DNA from: Saprospiraceae bacterium
GTDB taxonomy: Bacteria > Bacteroidota > Bacteroidia > Chitinophagales > Saprospiraceae
NCBI GenBank assembly: GCA_020630495.1
Contig: JAHDBH010000006.1
Location: 7,198-63,112 of the forward strand
Reading direction: 5' to 3'
DNA: 55,915 nt
Under the pieces are notes generated by a model. The model worked only from the letters and a program-made list of their open reading frames with translations. It was not told the origin of the DNA and made no database searches. The stretch's first letter is position 1. Each line of letters starts with the position of its first letter. Positions 1 through 8,652 of the stretch are shown here, in pieces. Both the position numbers and the translations under genes were made by a program.

Positions 1-1
1 T

Positions 2-1282
2 AATCGCCGCAACAACGATAATCGCGGTAATGACAACCGCAACAAGAATAAGCGCAACGATCAAGACGATAATCGTGGCAACCGCAGCAATAATCGCAAC
101 AATAACCGTGGCAATCAGAAGCAAAATGATCGTCCACAGAAAGAAAGATTTAATCCTGAGCTTGATGGTATCATCAGCGGAGAAGGAATCCTGGAAATGA
201 TGCCAGATGGCTACGGCTTCTTGCGATCATCAGACTATAGCTACTTGTCATCACCAGATGATGTATATGTGTCACCATCACAAGTGAAGCTTTTTGGTCT
301 GCGTACTGGAGATACTGTATATGGTGCTATCCGCCCGCCTAAAGAAGGCGAAAAGTACTTCGCTCTCATCAAGGTGAGCCGTATCAATGGACTGACCCCA
401 GATGAAGTAAAAGAGCGTGTACCATTTGACTATCTGACTCCGCTATTTCCACAGGAGAAATTTAAACTCACGGATGAGAACCGAGCCAAGGACTACGGCA
501 ATCGTATGATTGACCTCTTCACCCCTATAGGTAAGGGACAGCGTGGACTCATCGTAGCCCAGCCAAAGACAGGTAAGACCTTCCTCTTGCAAAACATTGC
601 TAACGCCATAGCTAAGAATCACCCAGAATGCTACATGATCGTACTGCTCATAGATGAGCGCCCTGAGGAGGTGACAGATATGCGCAGAAATGTAAATGCG
701 GAGGTGGTGGCATCGACATTTGATGAGCCTGCAGATAATCATGTACGTGTAGCTAATATCGTACTCGAGAAAGCCAAGCGACTCGTAGAAAGTGGTCACG
801 ATGTGGTGATCCTACTAGATTCAATCACACGTCTTGCACGTGCTTACAATACCGTCGCGCCCGCATCAGGCAAAGTCCTCTCAGGTGGTGTGGAAGCCAA
901 TGCTCTGCACAAGCCTAAGAAATTCTTTGGTGCTGCAAGAAATATAGAAAATGGAGGATCACTCACAATCCTAGCTACGGCTCTGATCGACACCGGAAGT
1001 AAGATGGACGGAGTCATCTTTGAGGAGTTTAAAGGAACGGGTAATATGGAGCTACAGCTCGATAGATCACTAGCCAATAAGCGACTCTACCCAGCCATCA
1101 ATCTCACCGCCTCGAGTACACGACGTGAGGAGCTACTCATGGATGATGCCACACTACAGCGTATGTTTATCATGAGGAATCACCTGGCTGATATGAAGCC
1201 TATAGAAGCAATGGAATTTTTGCGAAAGCATATGCTCCACACTAAGAGCAATGATGAGTTCCTCATCAGTATGAATAGCTAA
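2..1282 (+). CDS. rho: Transcription termination factor Rho (5' partial)
   Basis: Hexameric RNA-dependent ATPase that ends transcription at Rho-dependent sites. The first in-frame ATG lies at 197, but the frame is open back to the window edge and reads as a low-complexity tract of Asn, Arg, Asp, Gly, Gln and Lys for about 50 codons, followed by [19 protein letters not shown]. The true start is therefore upstream of the window. The conserved core follows: an OSB/CSD-like RNA-binding part ([20 protein letters not shown]), Walker A (AQPKTGKT), Walker B ([16 protein letters not shown]), Q-loop region ([20 protein letters not shown]) and the R-loop/arginine finger part near [14 protein letters not shown]. 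The Asn/Arg-rich extension matches the disordered insertion known for Rho in Bacteroidota. The next gene is rpmH with its own promoter. Confidence 0.97.
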   Translation, partial: NRRNNDNRGNDNRNKNKRNDQDDNRGNRSNNRNNNRGNQKQNDRPQKERFNPELDGIISGEGILEMMPDGYGFLRSSDYSYLSSPDDVYVSPSQVKLFGLRTGDTVYGAIRPPKEGEKYFALIKVSRINGLTPDEVKERVPFDYLTPLFPQEKFKLTDENRAKDYGNRMIDLFTPIGKGQRGLIVAQPKTGKTFLLQNIANAIAKNHPECYMIVLLIDERPEEVTDMRRNVNAEVVASTFDEPADNHVRVANIVLEKAKRLVESGHDVVILLDSITRLARAYNTVAPASGKVLSGGVEANALHKPKKFFGAARNIENGGSLTILATALIDTGSKMDGVIFEEFKGTGNMELQLDRSLANKRLYPAINLTASSTRREELLMDDATLQRMFIMRNHLADMKPIEAMEFLRKHMLHTKSNDEFLISMNS

Positions 1283-1306
1283 TAGAGAAAAAACTTATCC
1301 CAGTGC

Positions 1307-1336
1307 TTGCAGGATCGGCAGAGTTGTCTATCTTTG
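1307..1336 (+). promoter_or_regulatory. Bacteroidota-type promoter of rpmH-rnpA
   Basis: TTG at 1307-1309, a 19-base spacer, then TATCTTTG at 1329-1336. This fits the Bacteroidota vegetative promoter (-33 TTTG, -7 TAnnTTTG). The predicted RNA start is near 1343, about 30 bases before the rpmH ATG. Confidence 0.75.
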
Positions 1337-1371
1337 CAGGCCCTTAAGGGTTACACGCAAAGACTAAGCAG

Positions 1372-1527
1372 ATGAAACGTACGTATCAACCATCGAGAAG
1401 AAAACGCGCCAACAAACATGGATTCCGCTCTCGTATGAGTAGTGTAGGTGGTAAGGCCGTACTAGCTCGTCGCCGTGCTAAGGGTCGCAAGAAGCTCACA
1501 GTAGCTGACGAGAGACGCCTCAAGTAG
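1372..1527 (+). CDS. rpmH: 50S ribosomal protein bL34
   Basis: A 51-residue, very basic protein of the large ribosomal subunit. It starts [20 protein letters not shown] and carries the family core [20 protein letters not shown]; it ends with [10 protein letters not shown]. Length and sequence are typical of bL34. It sits between rho and rnpA, 20 bases before the rnpA start, so the usual rpmH-rnpA pairing is kept. The promoter at 1307-1336 directly precedes it. Confidence 0.97.
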   Translation: MKRTYQPSRRKRANKHGFRSRMSSVGGKAVLARRRAKGRKKLTVADERRLK

Positions 1528-1547
1528 TCGCGTGGTCTATCCTGACC

Positions 1548-1925
1548 GTGCCTAGTCATACATTTTCCCGATCAGAAAGACTCAAGTCTCGCAAGGCTAT
1601 TGCCGAGATATTTGATTCTGGAGAGCTCGCAAAAGCTTATCCTATACTCCTCAGATACAGATTGGTACCGCGCACAGAAGCTGCTGCGCAGATGGCTTTC
1701 ACCGTCCCTAAACGCAGCTTTAGAAAAGCCGCTCATCGCAATCGCATCAAGCGCCGCGTACGCGAGGCCTATCGCCTCAGCAAGCATCTCATCGCAGTAC
1801 CAGAAGACAAGTGCTTACAGGGCATGATGATCTACACAGGTCGATCAGAAGAGAGCTATTATAAAATAGAAAAGGCCGTAAATAAAATAATTCAGTACAT
1901 CTCAGCGCTTGATACTCAGTCATGA
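1548..1925 (+). CDS. rnpA: Ribonuclease P protein component
   Basis: Protein subunit of RNase P, which assists the catalytic RNA in maturing the 5' ends of tRNAs. The 125-residue product has the diagnostic RNR signature (HRNRIKRRVREAYRL, around residues 66-80) and the early FSRSERLKSRKAIAEIF segment. The start codon is GTG (MPSHTFSRSERL); no ATG fits better. It lies 20 bases after rpmH and its stop overlaps the next ATG by four bases (ATGA), which suggests translational coupling to the exported protein downstream. yidD, often next to rnpA in bacteria, is 38 kb away at 40189. Confidence 0.95.
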   Translation: MPSHTFSRSERLKSRKAIAEIFDSGELAKAYPILLRYRLVPRTEAAAQMAFTVPKRSFRKAAHRNRIKRRVREAYRLSKHLIAVPEDKCLQGMMIYTGRSEESYYKIEKAVNKIIQYISALDTQS

Positions 1926-2428
1926 GATCTATCATCACCACAGTCCTACTCTTACTCTCTGTGATCAGCCAATTGCCCGCGCAGATATCTATGGTACTAG
2001 AGGGATACGGCGCTCGCAGAGTACATGAGTACTATATAGGTGACGTTCTAGTCTACAAGCTGGAGGATGACAAACACTGGAATCGTGTGACGATCCAGGG
2101 ATACGATGCCGAGACAGGACTTATCCTTGCAGAGCACGGCGTGATACGTATAGATGACATCACACGCCTCAAGCGCCTGGGTGGCAAGAAGACTCCGAGG
2201 TTCCTTGCTAAGACATTTGGGCTCTTTGGCGCTCAGTGGCTGGTATATTCTGGTCTCTATAGTGCTGCCTCGGAGTACAGCTTTCAGAAACGTGACTGGC
2301 AGATACCTGCTGCGAGCGGTATACTCAGTGGCATCATGCATATCATCAGCGGCGATAGACGCTATCGCGTGGGCAAGTCTAAGCGTCTACGCATACGTGA
2401 CCTGCGCTGGCAAGAGCCACTGTCGTAA
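1922..2428 (+). CDS. Exported protein of unknown function
   Basis: A 168-residue protein with a clear signal peptide (MRSIITTVLLLLSVISQLPA, then Q). The mature part has a short beta-rich segment (YYIGDVLVYKLEDDKHWNR) followed by DIIRIDDITRLKRLG-like sequence, and one or two hydrophobic stretches near FGLFGAQWLVYSGLYSAA and ASGILSGIMHIISG that may touch the membrane. I do not recognise a named family. Its ATG overlaps the rnpA stop by four bases, so it is probably in the rpmH-rnpA transcript. Confidence 0.8.
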   Translation: MRSIITTVLLLLSVISQLPAQISMVLEGYGARRVHEYYIGDVLVYKLEDDKHWNRVTIQGYDAETGLILAEHGVIRIDDITRLKRLGGKKTPRFLAKTFGLFGAQWLVYSGLYSAASEYSFQKRDWQIPAASGILSGIMHIISGDRRYRVGKSKRLRIRDLRWQEPLS

Positions 2429-2459
2429 GATATTTTTTCACCCTATTATCTCTACCACC

Positions 2460-3155
2460 ATGCGCTATATTTCCTCTCTCTTCATACTCATGATGGGCGC
2501 GATCACGTGCACCGCTCAAGTCATCTCACCTCAGACAATATCTACGGAGTCTCTCTCTACTGTCTACGCAGAGCCAGATGAGATTTATCTACAGTTTTCC
2601 CTTCAGCATCGTGGAAGTTCGCTGGCAGAAGTGCGTCAGGCTAATCAGGAGCAGTTTGATCATGTGAGAAACTTTCTAGTGAGCACTGGCGTGAGCGACG
2701 AGCACATACAGACTGAGTACTTGCGTATATCTCCCGAGTATAGCCGCAATTGGCCGCGTGAGCTTATTCACTACGCAGCCTATCAGAGTATCACCATATG
2801 TCTCAATGATCTAGACAAGTATGACCGCATACTGGATGGCCTGCTCGCTCTCGATATATATTCTGTAGGTAATCCTAGTATGCGCACCGTGGACTATGCC
2901 AGCCATCGAGATGAAGCACTGCGTGGCGCTCTGGAAGCCTGTCGGCAAAAAGCCAAAATGATGGCAGCCACACTTGGTCAGACCATAGGTAAAGCGGTGT
3001 ACATAGAAGAGATGCAAAGCCAGGCACCCGTATCAGCCTATGCTAACGTACAACTCACAGAAGTACAGGCTACTCAGAGCTCTGGTCGCAGTTTTGCAGC
3101 AGGCAGCCTCCCTATCTCCGCACGCGTCAAAGTCGTCTTTGAGCTTCAGGAGTGA
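2460..3155 (+). CDS. SIMPL domain (DUF541) exported protein
   Basis: A 231-residue periplasmic or surface protein of the SIMPL/DUF541 family. The ATG at 2460 is chosen because it begins a signal peptide (MRYISSLFILMMGAITCTAQ); the same frame is open further upstream, but that stretch overlaps the preceding gene in another frame. Family features are the opening TESLSTVYAEPDEIYLQFSL, the central YLRISPEYSRN and YAAYQSITICLNDLDKYD, the A-x-x-x-A-R/K-x-K-A-x-x-x-A helix (ALEACRQKAKMMAATLG), and the closing ISARVKVVFELQ. The exact function of SIMPL proteins is not settled. It is the last gene of the run on this strand and converges on recQ. Confidence 0.88.
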   Translation: MRYISSLFILMMGAITCTAQVISPQTISTESLSTVYAEPDEIYLQFSLQHRGSSLAEVRQANQEQFDHVRNFLVSTGVSDEHIQTEYLRISPEYSRNWPRELIHYAAYQSITICLNDLDKYDRILDGLLALDIYSVGNPSMRTVDYASHRDEALRGALEACRQKAKMMAATLGQTIGKAVYIEEMQSQAPVSAYANVQLTEVQATQSSGRSFAAGSLPISARVKVVFELQE

Positions 3156-3174
3156 ACAGCTATGAAGAGACAGA

Positions 3175-5379
3175 TTAGTTAGCGTGTTGTGAAAGAAACT
3201 TAATGCGCATGAGCTCTATCTCTTCACGCGTGATGTCATCTTCCTTCAGCTCTGCGTATGCCATCTCTAGGTCATCAGATTCAGCTTCCATGAAGTACTC
3301 TTCTATATCGTCAGCGCTGTACTCGTCTACATTATCTTCGATATAGTAGTCTATGTTCACCTTGGTACCAGCAGAGACGATCTGATACATCTCGTGGAGC
3401 AGCTCCTCCATGTGCATATCAGCTGACTTAGCTATATCCTCTAGCGGCATCTTTTTGTCTATGCCCTGGATAATCTGCACTTTGGTACGGCTTTTATTGG
3501 CCACTTGCTTCATGACGAAATCTGCCTCTCGCTCGATATCATTTTCCTCTACGTAGAGACTGATCAGTTCGATAAAGGGCTTGCCATATTTGCTGGCCTT
3601 CCCTTGGGACACACCTGTGATCTTGCTGAGCTCGCTCATGGTACAAGGATAGCGGGTCGCCATCTCCTCGAGGGATGGATCTTGGAAGATGATATAAGGC
3701 GGGATATTTTTCTCGCCTGCAATCTTGCGACGCGTATCTCGCAGCATATCTAGGAGCACTTGATCCAGCACAGCAGTACCGCCTTCGCCATCACTGTCCT
3801 TTGGGATGATCTTGCTGAAATCATGATTTTCTGCCATCATGAGCGGCTTGGGATCTTTGATGTATGCCAGACCGTCATCTGAGAGTTTCAGCACTCCGTA
3901 GTCCTCGACACTCTTATAGACAAGACCTTCTATCATAGCCTTCCTGAAGATCGAGCTCCAGAAATTCTCGGACTTGGTCTTTCCCTTACCAAAGAGGTCG
4001 CGCTGATCAAATCTGTAGTCAACAATATCCTTCGTCTTGCTACCCGTAATAAAATTATTGAGCAGTCGCAGGGGATAGTTCTCATTGAGCTCCTGTATGA
4101 CAGATAGAGCGAGATGCATCTCTGTACTTACCTCGGCCTGAGTCTTGGGATGTCGACAGTTGTCGCACATATCCTTACAGTGATCCTCACGATATTCTTC
4201 GCCGAAGTACTGAAGGAGAAACTGCCGTCTACATACAGCAGTCTCGCAGTAGGCAGAGATTTCTTCTAGCAACTGTGCCCCCATCTGGCGCTCGGCAGCG
4301 GTCTTATCTCGTAGAAATTTCTCCAGACGGCTTATGTCCTTATGACTGAAGAAAGCAACACAGTGTCCCTTGAGACCATCACGACCTGCTCTCCCTGTTT
4401 CTTGATAGTAGTTCTCGATACTCTTGGGTGAGTCATAGTGAATCACAAATCGCACATCAGGCTTATCGATTCCCATACCAAAGGCTATGGTAGCACAGAT
4501 TACATCTGTCCTCTCCATGAGAAAATCATCTTGCACGCGTGTACGCGTCTTACTATCTAGACCAGCATGATAGGCAGAAGCTTTGATATCATTGATCCGC
4601 AGGATCTGTGCAATTTCTTCTGTTGCCTTGCGGCTCTGTACATAGATGATACCTGACTGACCAGGCATAGTCTTTACGATCTGCACTATGCTTTTGGCTG
4701 TCTCAGGCTTACTTAGCTTGGGTCGTACCTCATAGTAGAGATTGTCTCTATTAAAGGATGAGATGAATTTATTCACCTCGTCCATACCTAGATTTTTTTG
4801 GATATCGTGCTGGACCTTAGGTGTGGCTGTAGCCGTAAGCGCGATGATGGGCACTCGCTCACCGATAGCATCCACGATCTGTCTTATCTTGCGATATTCA
4901 GGTCTGAAGTCGTGGCCCCACTCCGAGATACAGTGAGCCTCATCCACAGCGACAAAGCTGATGTCCAACTTGCTAAAAAACTCTATGTTTTCCTCCTTAG
5001 TCAGCGTCTCTGGAGCTACGAATAGGATCTTAGTGCGTCCATCGAGCACGCACTCGCGCACGTGTCGCTCATCACCTTTGTTGAGCGAAGAATTAAGGAA
5101 ATGAGCAACATCGTTGTCCTCGGAGTAGCCACGGATGCTGTCCACTTGATTTTTCATCAGCGCGATGAGTGGCGAGATGATCAGCGCTGTGCCGGGTAGC
5201 ATGAGTGCAGGCAGCTGATAGCAGAGACTCTTTCCACCGCCAGTAGGCATGATGACAAATGTGTCTTTTCCTTGAAGAATATTCTTGATGATCTCTTCTT
5301 GGCGACCCTTGAATTTGTCAAAACCAAAGTACTTCTTGAGCGCATCCGTAAGCGCAGACGATGTCGTCAATATGTCCAT
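3175..5379 (-). CDS. recQ: ATP-dependent DNA helicase RecQ (copy 1)
   Basis: 3'-5' DNA helicase for repair and recombination. The 734-residue product has Walker A MPTGGGKS (about residue 44), the DEAH box in VDEAHCISEWGHDFRPEY, motif IV IIYVQSRKATEEIAQIL, motifs V-VI ATIAFGMGIDKPDVRF and YYQETGRAGRDG, the RecQ zinc site (CRRQFLLQYFGEEY then CKDMCDNC), a winged-helix RQC domain, and an HRDC-like segment (ATRYPCTMSELSKITGVSQG). The C-terminus is unusually acidic (DNVDEYSADDIEEYFMEAES region), which differs from the second copy at 45101-47266. It stands alone between convergent and divergent neighbours. Confidence 0.95.
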   Translation of the reverse strand: MDILTTSSALTDALKKYFGFDKFKGRQEEIIKNILQGKDTFVIMPTGGGKSLCYQLPALMLPGTALIISPLIALMKNQVDSIRGYSEDNDVAHFLNSSLNKGDERHVRECVLDGRTKILFVAPETLTKEENIEFFSKLDISFVAVDEAHCISEWGHDFRPEYRKIRQIVDAIGERVPIIALTATATPKVQHDIQKNLGMDEVNKFISSFNRDNLYYEVRPKLSKPETAKSIVQIVKTMPGQSGIIYVQSRKATEEIAQILRINDIKASAYHAGLDSKTRTRVQDDFLMERTDVICATIAFGMGIDKPDVRFVIHYDSPKSIENYYQETGRAGRDGLKGHCVAFFSHKDISRLEKFLRDKTAAERQMGAQLLEEISAYCETAVCRRQFLLQYFGEEYREDHCKDMCDNCRHPKTQAEVSTEMHLALSVIQELNENYPLRLLNNFITGSKTKDIVDYRFDQRDLFGKGKTKSENFWSSIFRKAMIEGLVYKSVEDYGVLKLSDDGLAYIKDPKPLMMAENHDFSKIIPKDSDGEGGTAVLDQVLLDMLRDTRRKIAGEKNIPPYIIFQDPSLEEMATRYPCTMSELSKITGVSQGKASKYGKPFIELISLYVEENDIEREADFVMKQVANKSRTKVQIIQGIDKKMPLEDIAKSADMHMEELLHEMYQIVSAGTKVNIDYYIEDNVDEYSADDIEEYFMEAESDDLEMAYAELKEDDITREEIELMRIKFLSQHAN

Positions 5380-5534
5380 AGTTCCCTTTAGGTAATCGTG
5401 ATGGTGACCCCGTTATCCTCTTGGGTCATTCTCAAAGTATGAATATACCATAAATTTTCCGTAAGTCCACTGCCGAGGAGAAGCTTGGAAGTATGTGGCT
5501 TAGATCTATGATCTTTGTCCACACATGGCGCGCG

Positions 5535-6521
5535 ATGAGCGCATCGCCTCAGGAACTACTCAAACGTATGGATATATCAAAAGTTGTCAACAGGGTCTAC
5601 TCCATGGCCGCAGCTGCTCTGGCTGATAAAGCTGATAGTGTCAGCGAGGCTATGACTGAGGTAGTCGCGCTCTGTGAACAGTGCCCTGGCAGAATCATCG
5701 TATCAGGTATAGGCAAGAGTGCACTGATCGCTCAGAAGATCGTAGCCACTCTCAATAGTACTGGCAGCTCTGCTATCTACATGCACGCCGCAGATGCCCT
5801 GCATGGTGATCTAGGTATACTCCAGTCGGGCGATCTAGTCCTCATCATCAGCCAAAGCGGCGAATCTAGCGAGATCAGACATCTCGTAGATGCCCTACAG
5901 AGATTTGACAATAAACTGGTCGCCATGACAGGGCGTGTAGATAGCCATCTTGCTAGAGCTGCTGACGCTGTACTGGATACGAGCATCACAGCAGAGGCTG
6001 ATCCTAATAATCTAGCACCCACCACGAGCACTACCGTCCAGATGGTCACTGGTGACGCCTTAGCTATCAGTCTGCAAGTAGCAAGAGGATTCGAAGCGCA
6101 GGACTTTGCTCGGCTGCACCCCGCAGGATCTCTCGGAAAACGGCTCCACCTGCGCCTAGCTGATCTGGTAGGAGACTCTCATGTAGCGCATACCACCGCT
6201 GATACGAGTATGGGTGATGCCATCCTGATCATGTCTGCAGGTCGCAAGGGAGCAATCGCAATCGTGGATGATAATCGAGTTTGTCTTGGGATCATTACGG
6301 ATGGCGACTTGCGTCGAAATGCCTCCTCGCTCCAGGATCTCCATGCTATAAAGGTACGTGATCTGATGAGTAATGATCCCGCTACTATGGAAGGAGACTC
6401 ACTAGCTGTGGATGCCCTCGATCTCCTCAAGGAGCGCGATATTTCTCAGATCATCGTGCTAGAAGATGGCAAATACTCTGGAATCGTCCACTTGCACCAG
6501 CTACTGGACGAGGGGCTATGA
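5535..6521 (+). CDS. kdsD: Arabinose-5-phosphate isomerase (KpsF/GutQ family)
   Basis: Converts ribulose 5-phosphate to arabinose 5-phosphate, the first step to Kdo for lipopolysaccharide. The 328-residue product has an N-terminal SIS sugar-isomerase domain (GRIIVSGIGKSALIAQKIVA; HGDLGILQSGDLVLIISQSG; LAPTTSTTVQMVTGDALAI; FARLHPAGSLGKRL) and two CBS domains (about residues 205-325, with TDGDLRRNA and SQIIVLEDGKYSGIVHL). I chose ATG 5535 (MSASPQELLKRMD); an ATG at 5493 would add 14 residues without family support. An O-antigen ligase/polymerase gene is nearby, but on the other strand. Confidence 0.92.
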   Translation: MSASPQELLKRMDISKVVNRVYSMAAAALADKADSVSEAMTEVVALCEQCPGRIIVSGIGKSALIAQKIVATLNSTGSSAIYMHAADALHGDLGILQSGDLVLIISQSGESSEIRHLVDALQRFDNKLVAMTGRVDSHLARAADAVLDTSITAEADPNNLAPTTSTTVQMVTGDALAISLQVARGFEAQDFARLHPAGSLGKRLHLRLADLVGDSHVAHTTADTSMGDAILIMSAGRKGAIAIVDDNRVCLGIITDGDLRRNASSLQDLHAIKVRDLMSNDPATMEGDSLAVDALDLLKERDISQIIVLEDGKYSGIVHLHQLLDEGL

Positions 6522-6579
6522 AGACATTTTGTCAGCATATCCTTCTATTTATACACATCAGGTCAAAATACTTCTTCTT

Positions 6580-7287
6580 ATGATATTTCCTATAGGCGAT
6601 GACCAGGTAGTAGGTGGTGCTAGACCGTATGTGAGCTATGCCTTTATCGGTCTGAATGTGCTGATATTTTTGGGGCAATTTTTTATGCATATGAGCCAGG
6701 GTGATCAGTGGCTAGGACAGTTCTTCATGGAGTATGGGGCAGTACCAGCTAGAGTGATGACGGGTGATGGTACTCTCAGTCTGCTCACGAGTATGTTTCT
6801 CCATGGCGGCTGGATGCACCTGATCGGCAATATGCTGTTTCTCTGGGTATTTGCTGATAATATAGAAGCCACGATTGGCAGTATCGCCTTTCTCCTGTAC
6901 TATCTGCTGGGTGGTCTCGCTGGTAGTATGGCTCACATCCTCACAGATACTGCAAGTATGACGCCTGGGATAGGTGCCTCAGGAGCGATAGCCGCTGTAC
7001 TAGGCACATATCTTGTCCTGTATCCCAAGAGTCGGATCAAGATGATTATCATATTCCTGGGTTCCGTATTTTACATACCAGCTTTACTTTTCTTGCTTTT
7101 TTGGATCGGTCAGCAGCTACTGAGTGGTGTGGGCAGCTTGGCTGGTGGTGAGGCTGGTGGTGTGGCCTGGTGGGCGCATATCGGTGGATTTGCTTTTGGT
7201 GTGCTGGCAGGCTTGATCATCAAGTTGGTCTTTCCACCTCGCGAGTTAAACACCGTCACTCAAGCTCGATCTATAGCTCGTAGATAA
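6580..7287 (+). CDS. Rhomboid family intramembrane serine protease
   Basis: A 235-residue inner-membrane protein with about six hydrophobic segments. The rhomboid catalytic pair is visible: serine in GIGASGAIAAVLG (GASG) and the histidine in WWAHIGGFAFG. The HGGWMHLIGNMLFLWVF segment matches the conserved loop and helix 2 of rhomboids. I start at ATG 6580 (MIFPIGDDQVVGGARPYVSY) because it gives the normal N-terminus; the frame is open upstream to 6466, but that part overlaps kdsD. The product should cleave membrane proteins inside or near the bilayer; its substrate is unknown. It lies 58 bases after kdsD, possibly in the same transcript. Confidence 0.92.
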   Translation: MIFPIGDDQVVGGARPYVSYAFIGLNVLIFLGQFFMHMSQGDQWLGQFFMEYGAVPARVMTGDGTLSLLTSMFLHGGWMHLIGNMLFLWVFADNIEATIGSIAFLLYYLLGGLAGSMAHILTDTASMTPGIGASGAIAAVLGTYLVLYPKSRIKMIIIFLGSVFYIPALLFLLFWIGQQLLSGVGSLAGGEAGGVAWWAHIGGFAFGVLAGLIIKLVFPPRELNTVTQARSIARR

Positions 7288-7293
7288 GCAAGA

Positions 7294-8598
7294 TCACTCT
7301 CGATCGTCCAGCTGACGGATTTCCCAGAGTATGAGACCTAGACAGAGTGCTGTACCTACTGCTCCGTCTAGTGTGTTCTCTACCATACACGATAGCGTGG
7401 TGACAATATAAAGTGCCCATAAGAAAGTGCTTCGCTGTCTGCTGGCATAGAGTGGTCCGTAGAAGGAAAGCAAAAATATCATAAGCCCTATCACACCCGT
7501 TCCAGCTAGATAGGTCATGTACTGATTGTGCGGTCGGGTGCGTATGTCTACACCATAGCTCTCTCGATAGATAGGCTGTAGCTCATCTCTCAGATCGCCG
7601 AGACCGACTCCCAAGACAGGATGCTCCCGCGCCAGCTGTGCGGCTGCCTTGATGGAGATGATGCGCTTGGCATCAGAGTAGTCTGCGACTTGATCGGTAT
7701 GCACCTGTGTGATGTCCCATCGCATGTAATCGATCTTGGTCTTGAGGCTAGGTAGTTGGCTGTAAGCGAGATAGGCGACACCGCAAATCACAAGTCCTAT
7801 CACTGGGATCCATCGCAAAAGATCGCGTCGGCGCAACCAGAAAAAAATACCAGCACCACACAGTATATATAATATGGTCAAGCCACTCCGTACTGCAAGG
7901 AAGTGGAGAAATACGATGATGCCCAAGGCGGTCAATGCATAGCAGACCCTGAGCCAGCGAGTCACGGCAGATCTGTAAAGCTCTACAGCCATCACGCCGG
8001 CAATGACAAGGTAAAGGCTATATCTGATGGGGTGTACGGGCGTAGGGATGTGCTGACCTACGTAAATCAATTCATTATAATCATCAGATCTGTAGATATA
8101 CTTGACGGCGATGATGATCATAGATACGTAAGCTATGATGAGCGCCCCCTGAAAAAATAGCAGTCTGGCATTTGGCGCTTGACGCCCCGCGTCCTCTCCC
8201 TTATCACCCCCATCCCATGACGGCAAAAAATAAAATACCACTGGCAGCAATAAAAATGGCACCTTGACCCTCAGCCGTGTGAGCCAATCAGCCTGATCTG
8301 CACTATACAGACCAGAAATCGCCACGAGGACGAACGTAAGTACGAACAGGTAGTAGCGCGGATCGCTCAGCAGCGCTCGGACCGTCATGTGCCAGTCAGC
8401 TCTAGGGCGGATCCATCCCACGGCATCATATCGGATATCTAAGAATGCGCCTGCGGCTAGCGCCCACATGCTGATGCTGAGTAAAAACTTACTCCAGACG
8501 ATGCCCGCACAGTAGACCAGGAGCCAAAAAATAGTGTAGATCACACGTGGAAATCGATCTCTGAAGACCGATACGAGGGCTGTGCGTGACCATTGCAT
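7294..8598 (-). CDS. O-antigen ligase/polymerase family membrane protein
   Basis: A 434-residue membrane protein with about ten or more hydrophobic segments. The Wzy/WaaL-type domain is seen in the hydrophilic loop and following helix: LGVGLGDLRDELQPIYRESY then TRPHNQYMTYLAGTGVIGLM, with the conserved His. Members join or polymerise O-antigen or other surface glycans on the periplasmic side. The start is set at ATG 8598 (MQWSRTALVSVFRDRFPR); a TTG at 8607 would add three residues. The divergent pheS promoter (8593-8621) overlaps this gene's 5' end. Ligase and polymerase cannot be told apart from the sequence alone. Confidence 0.85.
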   Translation of the reverse strand: MQWSRTALVSVFRDRFPRVIYTIFWLLVYCAGIVWSKFLLSISMWALAAGAFLDIRYDAVGWIRPRADWHMTVRALLSDPRYYLFVLTFVLVAISGLYSADQADWLTRLRVKVPFLLLPVVFYFLPSWDGGDKGEDAGRQAPNARLLFFQGALIIAYVSMIIIAVKYIYRSDDYNELIYVGQHIPTPVHPIRYSLYLVIAGVMAVELYRSAVTRWLRVCYALTALGIIVFLHFLAVRSGLTILYILCGAGIFFWLRRRDLLRWIPVIGLVICGVAYLAYSQLPSLKTKIDYMRWDITQVHTDQVADYSDAKRIISIKAAAQLAREHPVLGVGLGDLRDELQPIYRESYGVDIRTRPHNQYMTYLAGTGVIGLMIFLLSFYGPLYASRQRSTFLWALYIVTTLSCMVENTLDGAVGTALCLGLILWEIRQLDDRE

Positions 8599-8621
8599 CT
8601 CTTGCAAAGAAACTACCTTTG
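8593..8621 (+). promoter_or_regulatory. Bacteroidota-type promoter of pheS-hisS
   Basis: TTG at 8593-8595, an 18-base spacer and TACCTTTG at 8614-8621, fitting TTTG/TAnnTTTG. The RNA would start near 8628, about 25 bases before the pheS ATG at 8653. Confidence 0.7.
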
Positions 8622-8652
8622 GACTCGCCCTTACTACAAGAGAAACGAGATT

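Noticed and set aside
2-150. Simple-sequence DNA at the left edge as a non-coding repeat
   Set aside because: It is in frame with Rho and encodes the known kind of Asn/Arg-rich extension.
2154-2459. Upstream extension of the SIMPL gene to an ATG at 2154
   Set aside because: It overlaps the preceding gene in another frame, and the signal peptide begins only at 2460.
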